Notes: generated by a model not told the origin, from the sequence alone. Numbered from the stretch's first letter, positions 19,305-28,802 are shown. The stretch: 64,000 bases of DNA from Pseudomonas fluorescens (GCF_900636825.1 NZ_LR134318.1:1583501-1647500); one strand, 5' to 3'. Numbers and translations are program-made.

Positions 19305-19372
19305 CAGAACCGCCCGGGAGGGCGTGGCATTGATGGAAAAATGATTAAAACGCCGACGATGGATGCTGCCTA

Positions 19373-19388
19373 CTGTCATATCTGACAG
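19373..19388 (-). promoter_or_regulatory. Palindromic operator-like site upstream of paralogue 1
   Basis: A perfect 6-4-6 inverted repeat, CTGTCATATCTGACAG on the plus strand, lies 84 bp before the start codon. The same 16 bases sit 85 bp before the second paralogue, while the surrounding sequence is only partly conserved. The regulator is unknown. Confidence 0.6.
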
Positions 19389-19505
19389 GTGTAAGCGGTT
19401 TTCGGACGAGTGGTAGACTCAGTTCTATGCGAGTCTGATCGTTTCAAACTCGCGCGATCTGCGCCTCTCAGTTAGCTGCCTCTGCTGAAGCACTTAAACC
19501 CGTCG

Positions 19506-22500
19506 TCAGTAGGGGATGAGAACCAGCGCCATTAATGGCGTACTTTGACCCGGATCGCATACGATACCCGTGGGAACGAACCAGACCTGGCTGGTGCCGG
19601 CTGGACACCCTGACGTCATGCACATCCTCAAAATTCCGTTGCTTGGCAATGGCCAGCCTCCCGATGGGCCATAGACCACTTCCATACTGTTCATGGCATG
19701 GTTTAAAGGGATCGCTCCCGGAACGCTATTTATCCAGTTGATTGATTGTGCGTAGTTGACCCGATCTTTACCCATTTCCAACATGTAGACGTTGCTAACA
19801 TTGACCAGCACATTGATTGAGTGGAATCTGTCTTGAACTGTGATGTAAGCACTACCCCAGCGAAGTCCGGTAATTTTGCCGTTAGTATCTACGGTCGCCA
19901 CGGATGGATTACTGGAAGAGTATTTGATAGGTATGACACCGTGGAAAACTTGCAGAGATTGCGTATTGCCCGGGAAGTCTCGTCCTGTTTCTGGCCATCC
20001 GGTATATACCCTGTAGCCGTTCAAGTTGATTACCGTCATGTTCGCCTGAAGGGGGCGGTGCACGGTGAATGAACGAAGAGGTGACAATTGCTGGCTGCCA
20101 TATAAAGCTTTGATCCGGATGTGGGTTGCCCTGTCGTAGACAAAACCTGACAAACTTTGGGAAATGAATTGACCGCTGGCGTCAGTGGTCAGCGTCACTT
20201 TCGGTTCGTCATCGACCAGAATCTGCACGTGTTGATTGGCGCTTGCCGTTCCTGATATCACTACGCTGGTGGCAATGGTCGGACTGTTATGGGGAATATC
20301 AACGTTCTGGGGAGTTTTCACCGAAGTGATCAGTGGTTGGAGTTCGATCAGCGAATGCACCAGATAGTTTTGCTTCGGGAACATTACCGGTTGTGCGCCA
20401 CGTCGAAAGACCACGCTGAACGTAATGCTTAATTCGGATTCATTCTTGAGTTTCTTCAACCACTCGAGCGGTAGCGGTCTGTGCAAGCCTTTTTCCTGAC
20501 CGGAAGCTACGCCCTCCAGGTCATCGAAGCGAACCGCGTTGCCTGCTAGATCGATACCCTCGTAGGACAGGAATAAAGGCTGTTCGGGGGTTTGTCCGGG
20601 CCATTCCTCCACTGCCAGTAAATTCCCGTTGCTCAAGTTGATGACGTCTATGACACCGTCGATGTTGGTAATGTGCGGTGTGGGAAGCCTCTCGTCTTCT
20701 TGTGCGATCGCCTTGACTACAATCTCGACGGCTGGGGAAGTGGCAATCCGTTGTTCGTTGCGCCGCAGATTCCAGGCCAACTGGAGGCTTGTGCCTTGGC
20801 TGGCGACCAATAGTGGCCTCTCTAAAACAAAGTTGGCTTGATGATTCTGGTTCAGGAGCTTCGCCGGGAACGTTTGCGAACCGGGCTGGGCCTGCCTTTG
20901 AATCAGCCTCGCCCGGTCTTGCGGCTGCGCGGCGGGAAATTTTACGCGTATCGTCGGAAGCTGGCCGAGAGGGTCGATCAAAACAGTGGCGGGTTCCACC
21001 GGGAAGGGTGGTGACAACACTATCTCTACCGGAGCGCCGAATTTCAATTCCAGCAACTGCGAGGCGACTTCCATTTCACCCAGATTGGTAATGGTGTTTT
21101 GAACAATCAAGGGCTGATTGGCGTAAGGCGAGATGTATTTGGCCGGGACTTTGAATACGACAGGTTGGCTGGGGTCGGCGACGATCAACTGGAAAATGAA
21201 CAGCGCGCTGATCCCGTCATTGTCCGTAGCTTGCCAACGTAAACCGACCTTGGCACCTGGTTTCAATGGCCAGTAAGCGGCCACATGCACCGTCGCCTCA
21301 GGAGTGTCGACCGGAAGTGTTTCGTCCACCAGCGGTTCCACGACGGGCAGGCCAAGTGGCTGGGAGGTGCCGCGGATCCTAACTTCGGCCGGTTTCGACA
21401 GGTGTTTTGTGGTGCCCTTGACCCGCTCATAAGTAGCGCGCAGACATCCGCCGATCAAATTGCGTATCCGCTCATTCTCTACTTCGAATTCCACGCTCCT
21501 CGCAGCGACTCCCATCTTTTTCGTATAAACATGCGCGACAGGGTCGCCCCATTTTGTGTATCCCTGCAAAGTAAGATTGATCACGTCATCGACGGCAAAT
21601 ACGTCCGTAACGAGAACGGTCGTTGGGCCGCCGATCAACCAGTCATGATGCAGGTCGTCGGCTGGATCGGCCTGTGTGAAAATCGGCGCTCTTAGCAGCA
21701 GAACTCCCGGCTTGAACGGCAATACGAGAGCATCGGACCAGCCGCTGGAGTTTTCCACGGTGTCGAATATCTGATAACGCACCGTCAGGCTGTTGGTCGG
21801 CGGCAGTGTCGCCAGCTGATCGGACGACAAGTCAAAGAACACATCCCCCAATGCAGTGACTTCGGCTTCCAGCGTCAGCGACCCGAATGCCAGGACAACA
21901 ATGTCGCCGATAAATTGATTGAAGTACTCCGGCACGGTCACGTACAGGCCTTCACTTACCACCGTCTTGTCAATGAAACTTTCCGAGGACACGGGCAGCT
22001 TGAGGCCTTGGTTAAAGGGCATACCGCCGTCGGTGTCTGCTTCGCCAGGGGCCGGGTATTTGTAGAAAAGTGCTACAGGAGGCGAGCTCTCAGTGGTATT
22101 GCCGCTGACACGCGTCACTTCATACCAGAATTTTTTGTTGTCTGTGCCAGATGCGTCGAATCGGGAGGCCATATCTGTGGCGGAGATGCAGAAGGGGATG
22201 TTTTTCGCCAATCCCTGGTCATCGAAATGCGCGTCGGTAACGGTGAATTTGGCTACCGGCGCGTTCGCCGTGTCGATAAACACTTCGATGGCATCCCCCT
22301 CGGCCATGTTCGTGTACGCGAGGATGTAGACCAACAGGCCATCGCGGTCGCCCTGAACCATGTGAATGTTGACGCCCAGCGCCCCGTCCTCCTGCAATTT
22401 GTAACCGATCGGCAGAGGCGGGGCGACGCCCAAAACACCGATACCAGGCTCGGGCGGGAACACCACGACTTGGGAAATGGCAGAGGCATCAGCATTGGTG

Positions 22501-22514
22501 ATGGGGCTGTTCAT
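19506..22514 (-). CDS. Large Ig-like domain protein of unknown function, paralogue 2
   Basis: A 1002-residue relative of the preceding gene. It shares the first 240 residues almost exactly and a second related block at about 390-500 (RIRGTSQPLGLPVVEPL). Downstream it carries an Ig-like domain (about 745-830, VVISGTASANQHVQILVDD), then a bacterial Ig group 2-like domain (about 845-910, IKYSSSNPSVATVDTNGKITGL). The C-terminal 90 residues contain spaced Cys and Trp (MCMTSGC, SQVWFVPTG) and resemble the lectin-like ends of invasin-type proteins. There is no signal peptide or membrane anchor. The separate C-terminus on a common N-terminus suggests domain swapping. Binding or adhesion is inferred from the Ig and lectin-like folds only. 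Confidence 0.75.
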   Translation of the reverse strand: MNSPITNADASAISQVVVFPPEPGIGVLGVAPPLPIGYKLQEDGALGVNIHMVQGDRDGLLVYILAYTNMAEGDAIEVFIDTANAPVAKFTVTDAHFDDQGLAKNIPFCISATDMASRFDASGTDNKKFWYEVTRVSGNTTESSPPVALFYKYPAPGEADTDGGMPFNQGLKLPVSSESFIDKTVVSEGLYVTVPEYFNQFIGDIVVLAFGSLTLEAEVTALGDVFFDLSSDQLATLPPTNSLTVRYQIFDTVENSSGWSDALVLPFKPGVLLLRAPIFTQADPADDLHHDWLIGGPTTVLVTDVFAVDDVINLTLQGYTKWGDPVAHVYTKKMGVAARSVEFEVENERIRNLIGGCLRATYERVKGTTKHLSKPAEVRIRGTSQPLGLPVVEPLVDETLPVDTPEATVHVAAYWPLKPGAKVGLRWQATDNDGISALFIFQLIVADPSQPVVFKVPAKYISPYANQPLIVQNTITNLGEMEVASQLLELKFGAPVEIVLSPPFPVEPATVLIDPLGQLPTIRVKFPAAQPQDRARLIQRQAQPGSQTFPAKLLNQNHQANFVLERPLLVASQGTSLQLAWNLRRNEQRIATSPAVEIVVKAIAQEDERLPTPHITNIDGVIDVINLSNGNLLAVEEWPGQTPEQPLFLSYEGIDLAGNAVRFDDLEGVASGQEKGLHRPLPLEWLKKLKNESELSITFSVVFRRGAQPVMFPKQNYLVHSLIELQPLITSVKTPQNVDIPHNSPTIATSVVISGTASANQHVQILVDDEPKVTLTTDASGQFISQSLSGFVYDRATHIRIKALYGSQQLSPLRSFTVHRPLQANMTVINLNGYRVYTGWPETGRDFPGNTQSLQVFHGVIPIKYSSSNPSVATVDTNGKITGLRWGSAYITVQDRFHSINVLVNVSNVYMLEMGKDRVNYAQSINWINSVPGAIPLNHAMNSMEVVYGPSGGWPLPSNGILRMCMTSGCPAGTSQVWFVPTGIVCDPGQSTPLMALVLIPY

Positions 22515-22529
22515 GGCGACGTTCCTTTC
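21865..22529 (-). repeat. Duplicated 5' segment, copy 2
   Basis: Second copy of the 5' segment described at 18640-19304, in the same orientation. One of the few differences in the last 500 bp changes a Tyr codon to Cys (tgtag versus tgcag on the plus strand). Confidence 0.88.
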
Positions 22530-22598
22530 CTAAAAATGCTCCGGGAGGGGCGGGCATCGGTGGAAAATGATTAGAACGCCGGCAGGGATCGGTGCCTA

Positions 22599-22614
22599 CT
22601 GTCATATCTGACAG
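22599..22614 (-). promoter_or_regulatory. Palindromic operator-like site upstream of paralogue 2
   Basis: The 16-base palindrome CTGTCATATCTGACAG lies 85 bp upstream of the start codon and is identical in sequence and spacing to the site before paralogue 1. Confidence 0.6.
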
Positions 22615-22661
22615 GTAAAGGAAGGTTTTGGACGAACGGTAGTCAGAGCGGGTATCTACAG

Positions 22662-23057
22662 CTAGGGCTTTCGCAGGGTTTTTTGTCGCAGAATATACAC
22701 GGTAACCAGCACCGCACTGGTCAGCATAAAACCCCGCGCCCACGGCATAGGCACCAGATAACAAGAGAACAGAATGCTCGCCCACATCAGCCCGATCGCG
22801 TAGACCTTTCCTTTCAGTGGAATCCCATTGCCATCGAGATAGCCACGTATCCACGGACCAAGCCGGGGATGCTCGACCAGCCAGTTGTAGAAACGTGGAG
22901 AACTGCGCGCAAAACAGGCGGCAGCCAGCAGGAGGAAAGGCGTGGTAGGCAGGACGGGCAGGAAGATGCCGATCACCCCCAATGCGACGCTGAGCCAGCC
23001 GATGGCCAGCAGGACGTAGCGCAACATCAGGGGGCGGTTGCCTATGGGGTTGTCCAT
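22662..23057 (-). CDS. YbaN-like inner membrane protein (DUF454)
   Basis: A 131-residue inner membrane protein of the DUF454/YbaN family with unknown function. The family core LLAxGWLSVALGVIGIFLPVLPTTPFLLLAAACFARSS is visible at residues 15-53, with predicted membrane segments there and at about 85-120. It begins 10 bp after the stop codon of the yecA-like gene, which suggests one transcript. Length is typical of the family. Confidence 0.8.
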   Translation of the reverse strand: MDNPIGNRPLMLRYVLLAIGWLSVALGVIGIFLPVLPTTPFLLLAAACFARSSPRFYNWLVEHPRLGPWIRGYLDGNGIPLKGKVYAIGLMWASILFSCYLVPMPWARGFMLTSAVLVTVYILRQKTLRKP

Positions 23058-23067
23058 AGGCCGGGTC

Positions 23068-23655
23068 TTAGTGGTGGCGTGGTTTGAGGATCGCCGGTTT
23101 TTCGTCGGGTGCCTGGCACAGCAGGTACAGCGCGGTCAGGGCTTCCGGGATCTGCACGATCATGTCGTCCATCAGGTTGGCATCTTTGGCGATGTCTTCG
23201 AATTCAGGCTGTTCGTCGAACAGACCCGAACCGACCATGATCGGCAGGAGCATTTCGCTGACTTCTTCTTCAGCGGTTTCGAACCAGGCGGCTTCACGCA
23301 GGAACACGCCTTCCATGAAACCGATGCACCAGCCGCGCAGTTCGGAGTCGTCCGGCTCTTCGCCCAGATCCAGTTCGCAGGGCAATTCGAATTCTTCATC
23401 CGAGGCCAGTTGACGAGCGATATGCGCTTTGAGGCCAATCAGCGTGGCTTCGATTTCGGCGCGCTGGGCTTCGTCGGTGTAATGCGGTTCCTCAGCGAAC
23501 AGGGCGTCGATCCATTCACGCTCCGGTACGTCTTCGGAGCAGATCGACAGCGCGGTCAGGTAACCGTGAGCGGCCACATAATCCAGCGCCTCGTCGTGCA
23601 GCTCGTCGGCGTCGAGAAAGACTTGCAGGCGGGTCAGTTGCTCAGCGAAGGACAT
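23068..23655 (-). CDS. YecA/UPF0149-family protein
   Basis: A 195-residue acidic protein of the UPF0149 (YecA/YgfB) family. The family pattern of an N-terminal helical domain, the phrase RGWCIGFMEGVFLREAAWF (about residue 110) and a helical C-terminal half is present. I start it at MSFAEQLTRL because upstream codons in the longer open frame are REP-derived and do not look like protein. No SEC-C zinc motif is present at the C-terminus, so it is the short form. Function is not established for this form. Confidence 0.8.
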   Translation of the reverse strand: MSFAEQLTRLQVFLDADELHDEALDYVAAHGYLTALSICSEDVPEREWIDALFAEEPHYTDEAQRAEIEATLIGLKAHIARQLASDEEFELPCELDLGEEPDDSELRGWCIGFMEGVFLREAAWFETAEEEVSEMLLPIMVGSGLFDEQPEFEDIAKDANLMDDMIVQIPEALTALYLLCQAPDEKPAILKPRHH

Positions 23656-23764
23656 TACGGGGCTACCTTGGGGAATAAACAATGCGGGAATTCTAGGCCT
23701 TCTTGCGCGCTCTAGCCAGCCGCAAGGCAGATTTGCCGCAATTGCTGGACGGTATACAAGTCCA

Positions 23765-23855
23765 TGTGGGAGCGAGCCTGCTCGCGAAGGCGCCGGTCCA
23801 GTCAATGCAATCGAACCTGACACACCGCCTTCGCGAGCAGGCTCGCTCCCACACG
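23765..23855. repeat. REP-like inverted pair, family 3
   Basis: Inverted arms GTGGGAGCGAGCCTGCTCGC and complement, each extended by GAAGGCG, lie between the divergent yecA-like gene and recQ. It is part of a 397-bp gap with no gene. A TATACT hexamer at 23920-23925 could be the -10 element for recQ. Confidence 0.85.
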
Positions 23856-24052
23856 GTTTTGTGTGTGGCAGGTTTATCAGTGTCTTATCAGCGGCACCCT
23901 GCGCACGAGAGGCCTCGGGTATACTGCCGCGTTTTGCGATCCCTGCCCGCATTGCGCTTGTCATGCAATGCGCTCTTACGTTTTGTTTAAGCAGCCGTGG
24001 CTGTTCTGAACCAGCCTGAGCAGGGAAGTATCGGTAGATTTCTGGAGTTTCT

Positions 24053-26182
24053 ATGCTCGAACAGGCTCAACGCGTCCTCAAGGACATCTTCGGCTACGAC
24101 AGTTTCCGTGGCCGTCAGGGTGCAATCATTGAGCGCGTGGCCAGTGGCGGTGATGCACTGGTGCTGATGCCTACGGGCGGCGGCAAGTCCCTGTGTTTCC
24201 AGGTGCCGGCACTGTTGCGCGACGGGCTGGCGGTGGTGGTTTCGCCGTTGATCGCCCTGATGGACGATCAGGTCGCCACCCTGGAAGAACTCGGTGTCGC
24301 CGCCGCCGCGCTGAACTCCACGTTGAGTGCCGAGCAGCAACGTGACCTCGCCGCGCGAATCAAGCGTGGCGAAGTGAAGATGCTGTATCTGGCGCCGGAG
24401 CGTCTGGTTCAGCCGCGCATGCTGGCATTTCTGCAAAGCCTGGAGATTGCGCTGTTCGCCATCGACGAAGCGCATTGCGTGTCGCAGTGGGGTCACGACT
24501 TCCGCCGCGAATACCTGCAACTGGGCCAATTGGCCGAGCTGTTTCCCAATGTGCCGCGGATCGCCCTCACCGCGACCGCCGACAAGCGCACCCGGGAAGA
24601 AATCGTCGATCGCCTGCACCTGCAAAATGCTGAACGCTTCCTGTCGAGTTTCGACCGCCCGAACATTTTCTATCGCATCGTGCCGAAAGAGCAGCCGCGC
24701 AAACAGTTGCTGGCGTTCCTCGCCGAGCGGCGCAGCGACGCCGGCATCGTCTATTGCCTGTCGCGCAAGAAGGTCGAAGAAGTGGCCGCGTTCCTCAGTG
24801 AGCAGGGTTTTCCGGCGCTGCCTTATCACGCCGGTTTGCCCAACGATCTGCGCGCCTATCACCAGAAGCGCTTTCTCAATGAAGAAGGTTTGATCATGGT
24901 CGCCACCGTGGCGTTCGGCATGGGCATCGACAAGCCCAACGTGCGTTTCGTCGCGCACCTCGATCTGCCGAAATCCCTTGAGGCGTATTACCAGGAAACC
25001 GGTCGCGGTGGCCGTGACGGTCTGCCGGCGGATGCCTGGATGGCCTACGGTCTGCAAGACGTAGTGATGCTCAAGCAGATGCTGCAAAACTCCGAAGGCG
25101 ACGAGCGCCACAAGCGTCTGGAGCAGCACAAACTCGATGCCATGCTCTCGCTGTGCGAAGAAACGCGGTGCCGCCGTCAGACCCTGCTGGCGTATTTCGA
25201 CGAGGACATGCCCGAGCCGTGCGGCCATTGCGACAATTGCGTCGACGGCGTGCAAACCTGGGACGCCACCGAACCGGCGCGGCAGGCGCTGTCAGCGATT
25301 TTTCGCACCGGTCAGCGGTATGGCGTCGGTCATCTGGTCGACGTGCTGTTGGGCAAGGACAACGAAAAGATCCGCAGCTTCGGCCATCAGCACCTGTCGG
25401 TGTATGGTGTCGGCACGGCGCTGAGCGAAAGCGAATGGCGGTCCCTGTTCCGCCAATTGGTGGCCCGTGGCCTGGCGGATGTCGATCACGAAGGGTATGG
25501 CGGTTTGCGCCTCAACGACAGCTGCCGGCCTTTGCTTAAAGGCGAGGTGACGCTGGAGCTGCGCCGCGATCTGAAGCCGCAGGTTACGGCCAAAAGTGGC
25601 AGCAAGAGCCAGGCGAGCCAATTGGTGCGCGGCGAAGAACGCGAACAGTGGGAAGCGCTACGCGCCCTGCGCCGCAAACTCGCCGAAGAACATGGCGTGC
25701 CGCCTTACGTCATCTTCCCCGATTCCACGCTGCTGGAAATGCTCCGCAGCCAGCCGACGACCCTGGCGGAAATGGCACGGGTCAGCGGTGTCGGTGCGCG
25801 CAAGCTCGAGCGTTATGGCGATGCCTTCCTCGAAGTGCTCGGTGGCGAGGCCGAGGCGCCGAAAGTGGTGGCCGATGTCCGTCACGAACTGATTACCCTG
25901 GCCCGCGCCGGGATGACGCCGCTGCAAATCGCCGGGCAACTGCAATGCTCGGAGAAGAACGTTTACACCATGCTTGCCGAGGCGATCGGCAAACAGCAAT
26001 TGTCGCTGGAGCAGGCGCTGGATTTGCCCGAAGACCTGATGGGCGAGGTGCAGGACGCGTTTCTTGATGGCGAGGGTGAACTGCCATCGGTGGCCGAAGT
26101 GGCCGAGTTGTTTGCCGGGCGGGTGCCAGAAGGCGTGCTTTATTGTGTGCGGGCAGCGTTGCAATCCGAGTTCGAAATGTAA
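24053..26182 (+). CDS. recQ: ATP-dependent DNA helicase RecQ
   Basis: A 709-residue RecQ helicase acting in recombinational repair and restart of stalled forks. It shows Walker [12 protein letters not shown] (about residue 40), the motif II box [16 protein letters not shown] (about 139) and an arginine-finger region [10 protein letters not shown] (about 317). The zinc-binding cysteines are [10 protein letters not shown]...CGHCDNC (about 372-400), followed by a winged-helix RQC domain and an HRDC domain (about 530-600, [13 protein letters not shown]...). Length and domain order are those of standard bacterial RecQ. It is a single gene with its own upstream region. Confidence 0.95.
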   Translation: MLEQAQRVLKDIFGYDSFRGRQGAIIERVASGGDALVLMPTGGGKSLCFQVPALLRDGLAVVVSPLIALMDDQVATLEELGVAAAALNSTLSAEQQRDLAARIKRGEVKMLYLAPERLVQPRMLAFLQSLEIALFAIDEAHCVSQWGHDFRREYLQLGQLAELFPNVPRIALTATADKRTREEIVDRLHLQNAERFLSSFDRPNIFYRIVPKEQPRKQLLAFLAERRSDAGIVYCLSRKKVEEVAAFLSEQGFPALPYHAGLPNDLRAYHQKRFLNEEGLIMVATVAFGMGIDKPNVRFVAHLDLPKSLEAYYQETGRGGRDGLPADAWMAYGLQDVVMLKQMLQNSEGDERHKRLEQHKLDAMLSLCEETRCRRQTLLAYFDEDMPEPCGHCDNCVDGVQTWDATEPARQALSAIFRTGQRYGVGHLVDVLLGKDNEKIRSFGHQHLSVYGVGTALSESEWRSLFRQLVARGLADVDHEGYGGLRLNDSCRPLLKGEVTLELRRDLKPQVTAKSGSKSQASQLVRGEEREQWEALRALRRKLAEEHGVPPYVIFPDSTLLEMLRSQPTTLAEMARVSGVGARKLERYGDAFLEVLGGEAEAPKVVADVRHELITLARAGMTPLQIAGQLQCSEKNVYTMLAEAIGKQQLSLEQALDLPEDLMGEVQDAFLDGEGELPSVAEVAELFAGRVPEGVLYCVRAALQSEFEM

Positions 26183-26319
26183 CTCGGCTTTGCGCCTTAT
26201 CTGAACGTCGATTGCCCACCTCCCGGTCTCGTGGCGAGAGCAGCTTTTGATCGGAGCACAGTTGTAACGATTCAGTACAGAGCCACGCTTGCCTATAACT
26301 GCGGCTCATGCTTAGCTGG

Positions 26320-26330
26320 CTAATAATTAG
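26320..26330 (+). promoter_or_regulatory. Possible MarR operator
   Basis: CTAATAATTAG is a perfect 5-1-5 palindrome 35 bp upstream of the marR-type start codon, in an AT-rich stretch. MarR proteins often bind such sites to repress themselves. No experimental link is known to me. Confidence 0.35.
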
Positions 26331-26364
26331 ATTCTCCGTATTTCAGTCTAACCGTGAGTGTTTT

Positions 26365-26799
26365 ATGCCGTTAACCGATCAACACCGCTTTGGCATGCAA
26401 CTGGCCCAGATGTCCCGTGGCTGGCGCGCTGAACTGGATCGCCGACTCGCCGGCCTGGGATTGTCTCAGGCACGCTGGCTGGTGCTGCTGCATCTGGCGC
26501 GCTTCGAGGAAGCACCGACCCAACGTGAGCTGGCGCAGAGCGTCGGCGTCGAGGGTCCGACCCTTGCACGCTTGCTCGATAGTCTGGAAAGCCAAGGTCT
26601 GGTGCAACGCCAGTCCGTAATGGAAGACCGTCGGGCGAAAAAAATCGTCCTCTGTGCCCCGGCGCTGCCGCTGATCGAACAAATCGAAACCATTGCCACG
26701 CAGCTGCGTCATGAATTATTCGACGGCGTCGACGAAGCGGATTTGAAGGTGTGCATGCGCGTTCACGGGCACATCCTGGGCAATCTGGAAAAATCTTGA
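26365..26799 (+). CDS. MarR/SlyA-family transcription regulator
   Basis: A 144-residue winged-helix regulator. The DNA-binding core is QRELAQSVGVEGPTLARLLDSLESQGLVQRQSVMEDRRAKKI (about residues 52-95), with the characteristic wing DRRAKK. The start MPLTDQHRFGMQLAQMSRGWR is typical of the SlyA branch, and the longer frame from 26308 adds an implausible hydrophobic leader. It stands alone, with recQ upstream and the fimV-like gene 129 bp downstream. The ligand and targets are unknown; self-repression through the palindrome just upstream is possible. Confidence 0.82.
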   Translation: MPLTDQHRFGMQLAQMSRGWRAELDRRLAGLGLSQARWLVLLHLARFEEAPTQRELAQSVGVEGPTLARLLDSLESQGLVQRQSVMEDRRAKKIVLCAPALPLIEQIETIATQLRHELFDGVDEADLKVCMRVHGHILGNLEKS

Positions 26800-26928
26800 G
26801 GCACAACCCCGTGCCGAATCTTTGAGAGATCGCGCTGAGCCGACTATAAGAACTACTGGGCAATATCGTGTTCGTACCGGATGTGCGAACGCATAGAAGT
26901 CGGTTTTGCTTATTTTTAAGGGATGCTC

Positions 26929-28674
26929 ATGCTCGCAAGTCGGCACGTGGGATTACGCAGTGGCGCCAAATGGCTGCTGCTCGCTGGCGTATTCAGTTAT
27001 TCGACTGGTTCGATGGCATTGGGGCTGGGCGACATCATTGTCCATTCGGGCCTCAATCAGCCGCTCAAGGCCGATATTGCCTTGCAGGACGTCGGCGCGC
27101 TGAGCCAAAACGACCTTTCGGTCAGTCTCGCCTCGGCGGACGAGTTCGGTCGGGCCGGGGTCGAGCGGGTATTCTTCCTCAACGACCTGAAATTCACCCC
27201 GATTCTGCATGGCTCGCGGCAAATGATCCGGGTGACGTCGAGCAAACCGGTCAATGAACCTTTTCTGAATTTTCTCGTGGAACTCAATCAGCCCAATGGC
27301 CGTTTGCTCCGCGAATATACGGTGCTGATCGATCCGCCGGGTTCGCCCGGCATAGTGCCGGCCACTGATGAACCCGATCCGCGAGCGCAGTCCTCCGACT
27401 TTCCCACGGTGGAACCGGTGGCTGCGCCGCCACAGGCAGCCCAAGGCCGACGTCAAAGCGCACCGGCGCCAGCACCGGGCCCCGCCAGTGATGCGTTGGC
27501 CGAGCAACTGGCCGCCAGTACGTTGCTCAACCAGCAGTTGCAACAGACTGTCGACGAACAGAAAGCCCGGCTGCAGGCTCAAGAGGTACAGATCGCCGAG
27601 GGCAATAAGCAGCTCAGCGAACTGCGCACCCGTCTCGCAGAACTTGAAAAAGCCGCGCCTGTCCCCGTCGCTGCACCGGCGCCAGCTCCAGCCGCCGCGT
27701 CAGTCGAACCGGCGGAGGAGGGGCTGAACTGGCCGTTGCTGGCGGGGTTGCTGTTATTGCTCGGCGCATTGACGGCGCTGTTCGTGCGTCGCCGGCAACA
27801 AAGGGGACGCGGCGACGAGCCGTTGCCGTTTTTCGCGCAGCGCGATGAACCGGAAGTAGACGATCCAGACCATCCTTCGCCGGCCCGTGGACACAGTGCA
27901 GCAGAACACCGCGAAGAGCCCGCGACCGGGGACGTTCTGGAAGCCGTCGGGATTTACCTGGCGTATGGCCGGCTCGGTGAAGCCGTGGGCCTGTTGCGCG
28001 ACGCCTTGCAGAAAGAGCCCGAGCGCATCGATCTCGGCATGCAATTGCTCGAGGTACTGGGACGCCAAGGGGATAACGCCGCGTATGACCAGCAGGAAAA
28101 TCACCTGCGCGCCCTTGGGGTGGACGAACGGCAACTGCAGGACACGCGTGCCCGGCATCCGAAACTGGTGAGCACCGTGCCACTGGCGCCAGTCGTCGCC
28201 GTGCAGCCCGCGGTTCCTGTGCAGGCGTCCCCTGAAGATGATTTCGAATTGAATCTGGGTGAGTTGTCGATGGAATCCAGTTGGGATCTTGAGGACACTC
28301 GCTCAGCGCCAGTGCAGGGGGCGGCGGCGCTCGGTTCAGGCCTGGAGGTGCTGCCGCAGGATTTCGAGTTGCCCGAATCGACGGCCGCTGACGAGGCCGA
28401 ACTGGAATGGATTCCCGATCCCGATGCCCAGCCGCTGGATGATGGTTTTCTCAATGAGTTTGCCGATCCGGCGCCCTCGATGGTGCTGGAGCCGCTGGAG
28501 CTGCAACCCTCGGAGGCGCTCGTATCGGCCGGCTCAGAGAAGCTCGAACAGGCGCAGACGTGCATTGATGACGGCGATATCGATAGTGCGATCGCACTCC
28601 TTAACCAGTTGCTCAAGGAAGGTGATGAACCTTTGAAGCAGACGGCAAGGACGTTGTTGGCGGGGATTCGCTGA
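26929..28674 (+). CDS. Short FimV-like membrane protein
   Basis: A 581-residue relative of FimV, the inner membrane scaffold for type IV pili and polar assembly. It has a signal peptide ending near SMA, a FimV N-terminal domain (LGDIIVHSGLNQPLKADIAL, about residues 30-140), a Pro/Ala-rich linker, a coiled coil (about 185-225), one transmembrane helix (about 265-287, LLAGLLLLLGALTALF) and an acidic cytoplasmic part. The part ends in a FimV-type tetratricopeptide C-terminal domain (about 535-581). No LysM peptidoglycan-binding motif is seen, and it is shorter than canonical FimV. I choose the second ATG (26929) because AAGGG lies at ideal spacing before it. It is likely a paralogue of the housekeeping FimV. 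Confidence 0.78.
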   Translation: MLASRHVGLRSGAKWLLLAGVFSYSTGSMALGLGDIIVHSGLNQPLKADIALQDVGALSQNDLSVSLASADEFGRAGVERVFFLNDLKFTPILHGSRQMIRVTSSKPVNEPFLNFLVELNQPNGRLLREYTVLIDPPGSPGIVPATDEPDPRAQSSDFPTVEPVAAPPQAAQGRRQSAPAPAPGPASDALAEQLAASTLLNQQLQQTVDEQKARLQAQEVQIAEGNKQLSELRTRLAELEKAAPVPVAAPAPAPAAASVEPAEEGLNWPLLAGLLLLLGALTALFVRRRQQRGRGDEPLPFFAQRDEPEVDDPDHPSPARGHSAAEHREEPATGDVLEAVGIYLAYGRLGEAVGLLRDALQKEPERIDLGMQLLEVLGRQGDNAAYDQQENHLRALGVDERQLQDTRARHPKLVSTVPLAPVVAVQPAVPVQASPEDDFELNLGELSMESSWDLEDTRSAPVQGAAALGSGLEVLPQDFELPESTAADEAELEWIPDPDAQPLDDGFLNEFADPAPSMVLEPLELQPSEALVSAGSEKLEQAQTCIDDGDIDSAIALLNQLLKEGDEPLKQTARTLLAGIR

Positions 28675-28709
28675 TTGTTTTGGCAGTGACTGATGTGTCG
28701 AAAGTGCTG

Positions 28710-28785
28710 ACGCCTTCGCGGGCAGGCTCGCTCCCACGATGAGATGCGGTTTACCCCATGGGAGCGAGCCTGCTCGCGAAGACGA
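28710..28785. repeat. REP-like inverted pair, family 3
   Basis: Inverted copies of GGGAGCGAGCCTGCTCGCGA are placed between the convergent fimV-like and patatin genes, a position that suits transcript ends. Confidence 0.85.
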
Positions 28786-28802
28786 TCAATTGCCGGGCTT
28801 GA

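Noticed and set aside
23920..23925. TATACT as a full recQ promoter
   Set aside because: The -10 hexamer is good, but no -35 element at 16-18 bp could be recognised, so it is mentioned only as a note and not listed as a promoter.
26363..26863. 166-codon minus-strand frame opposite the MarR-type gene
   Set aside because: The plus-strand product has an intact winged-helix motif; the opposite frame is Arg/Ser-rich with no domain.
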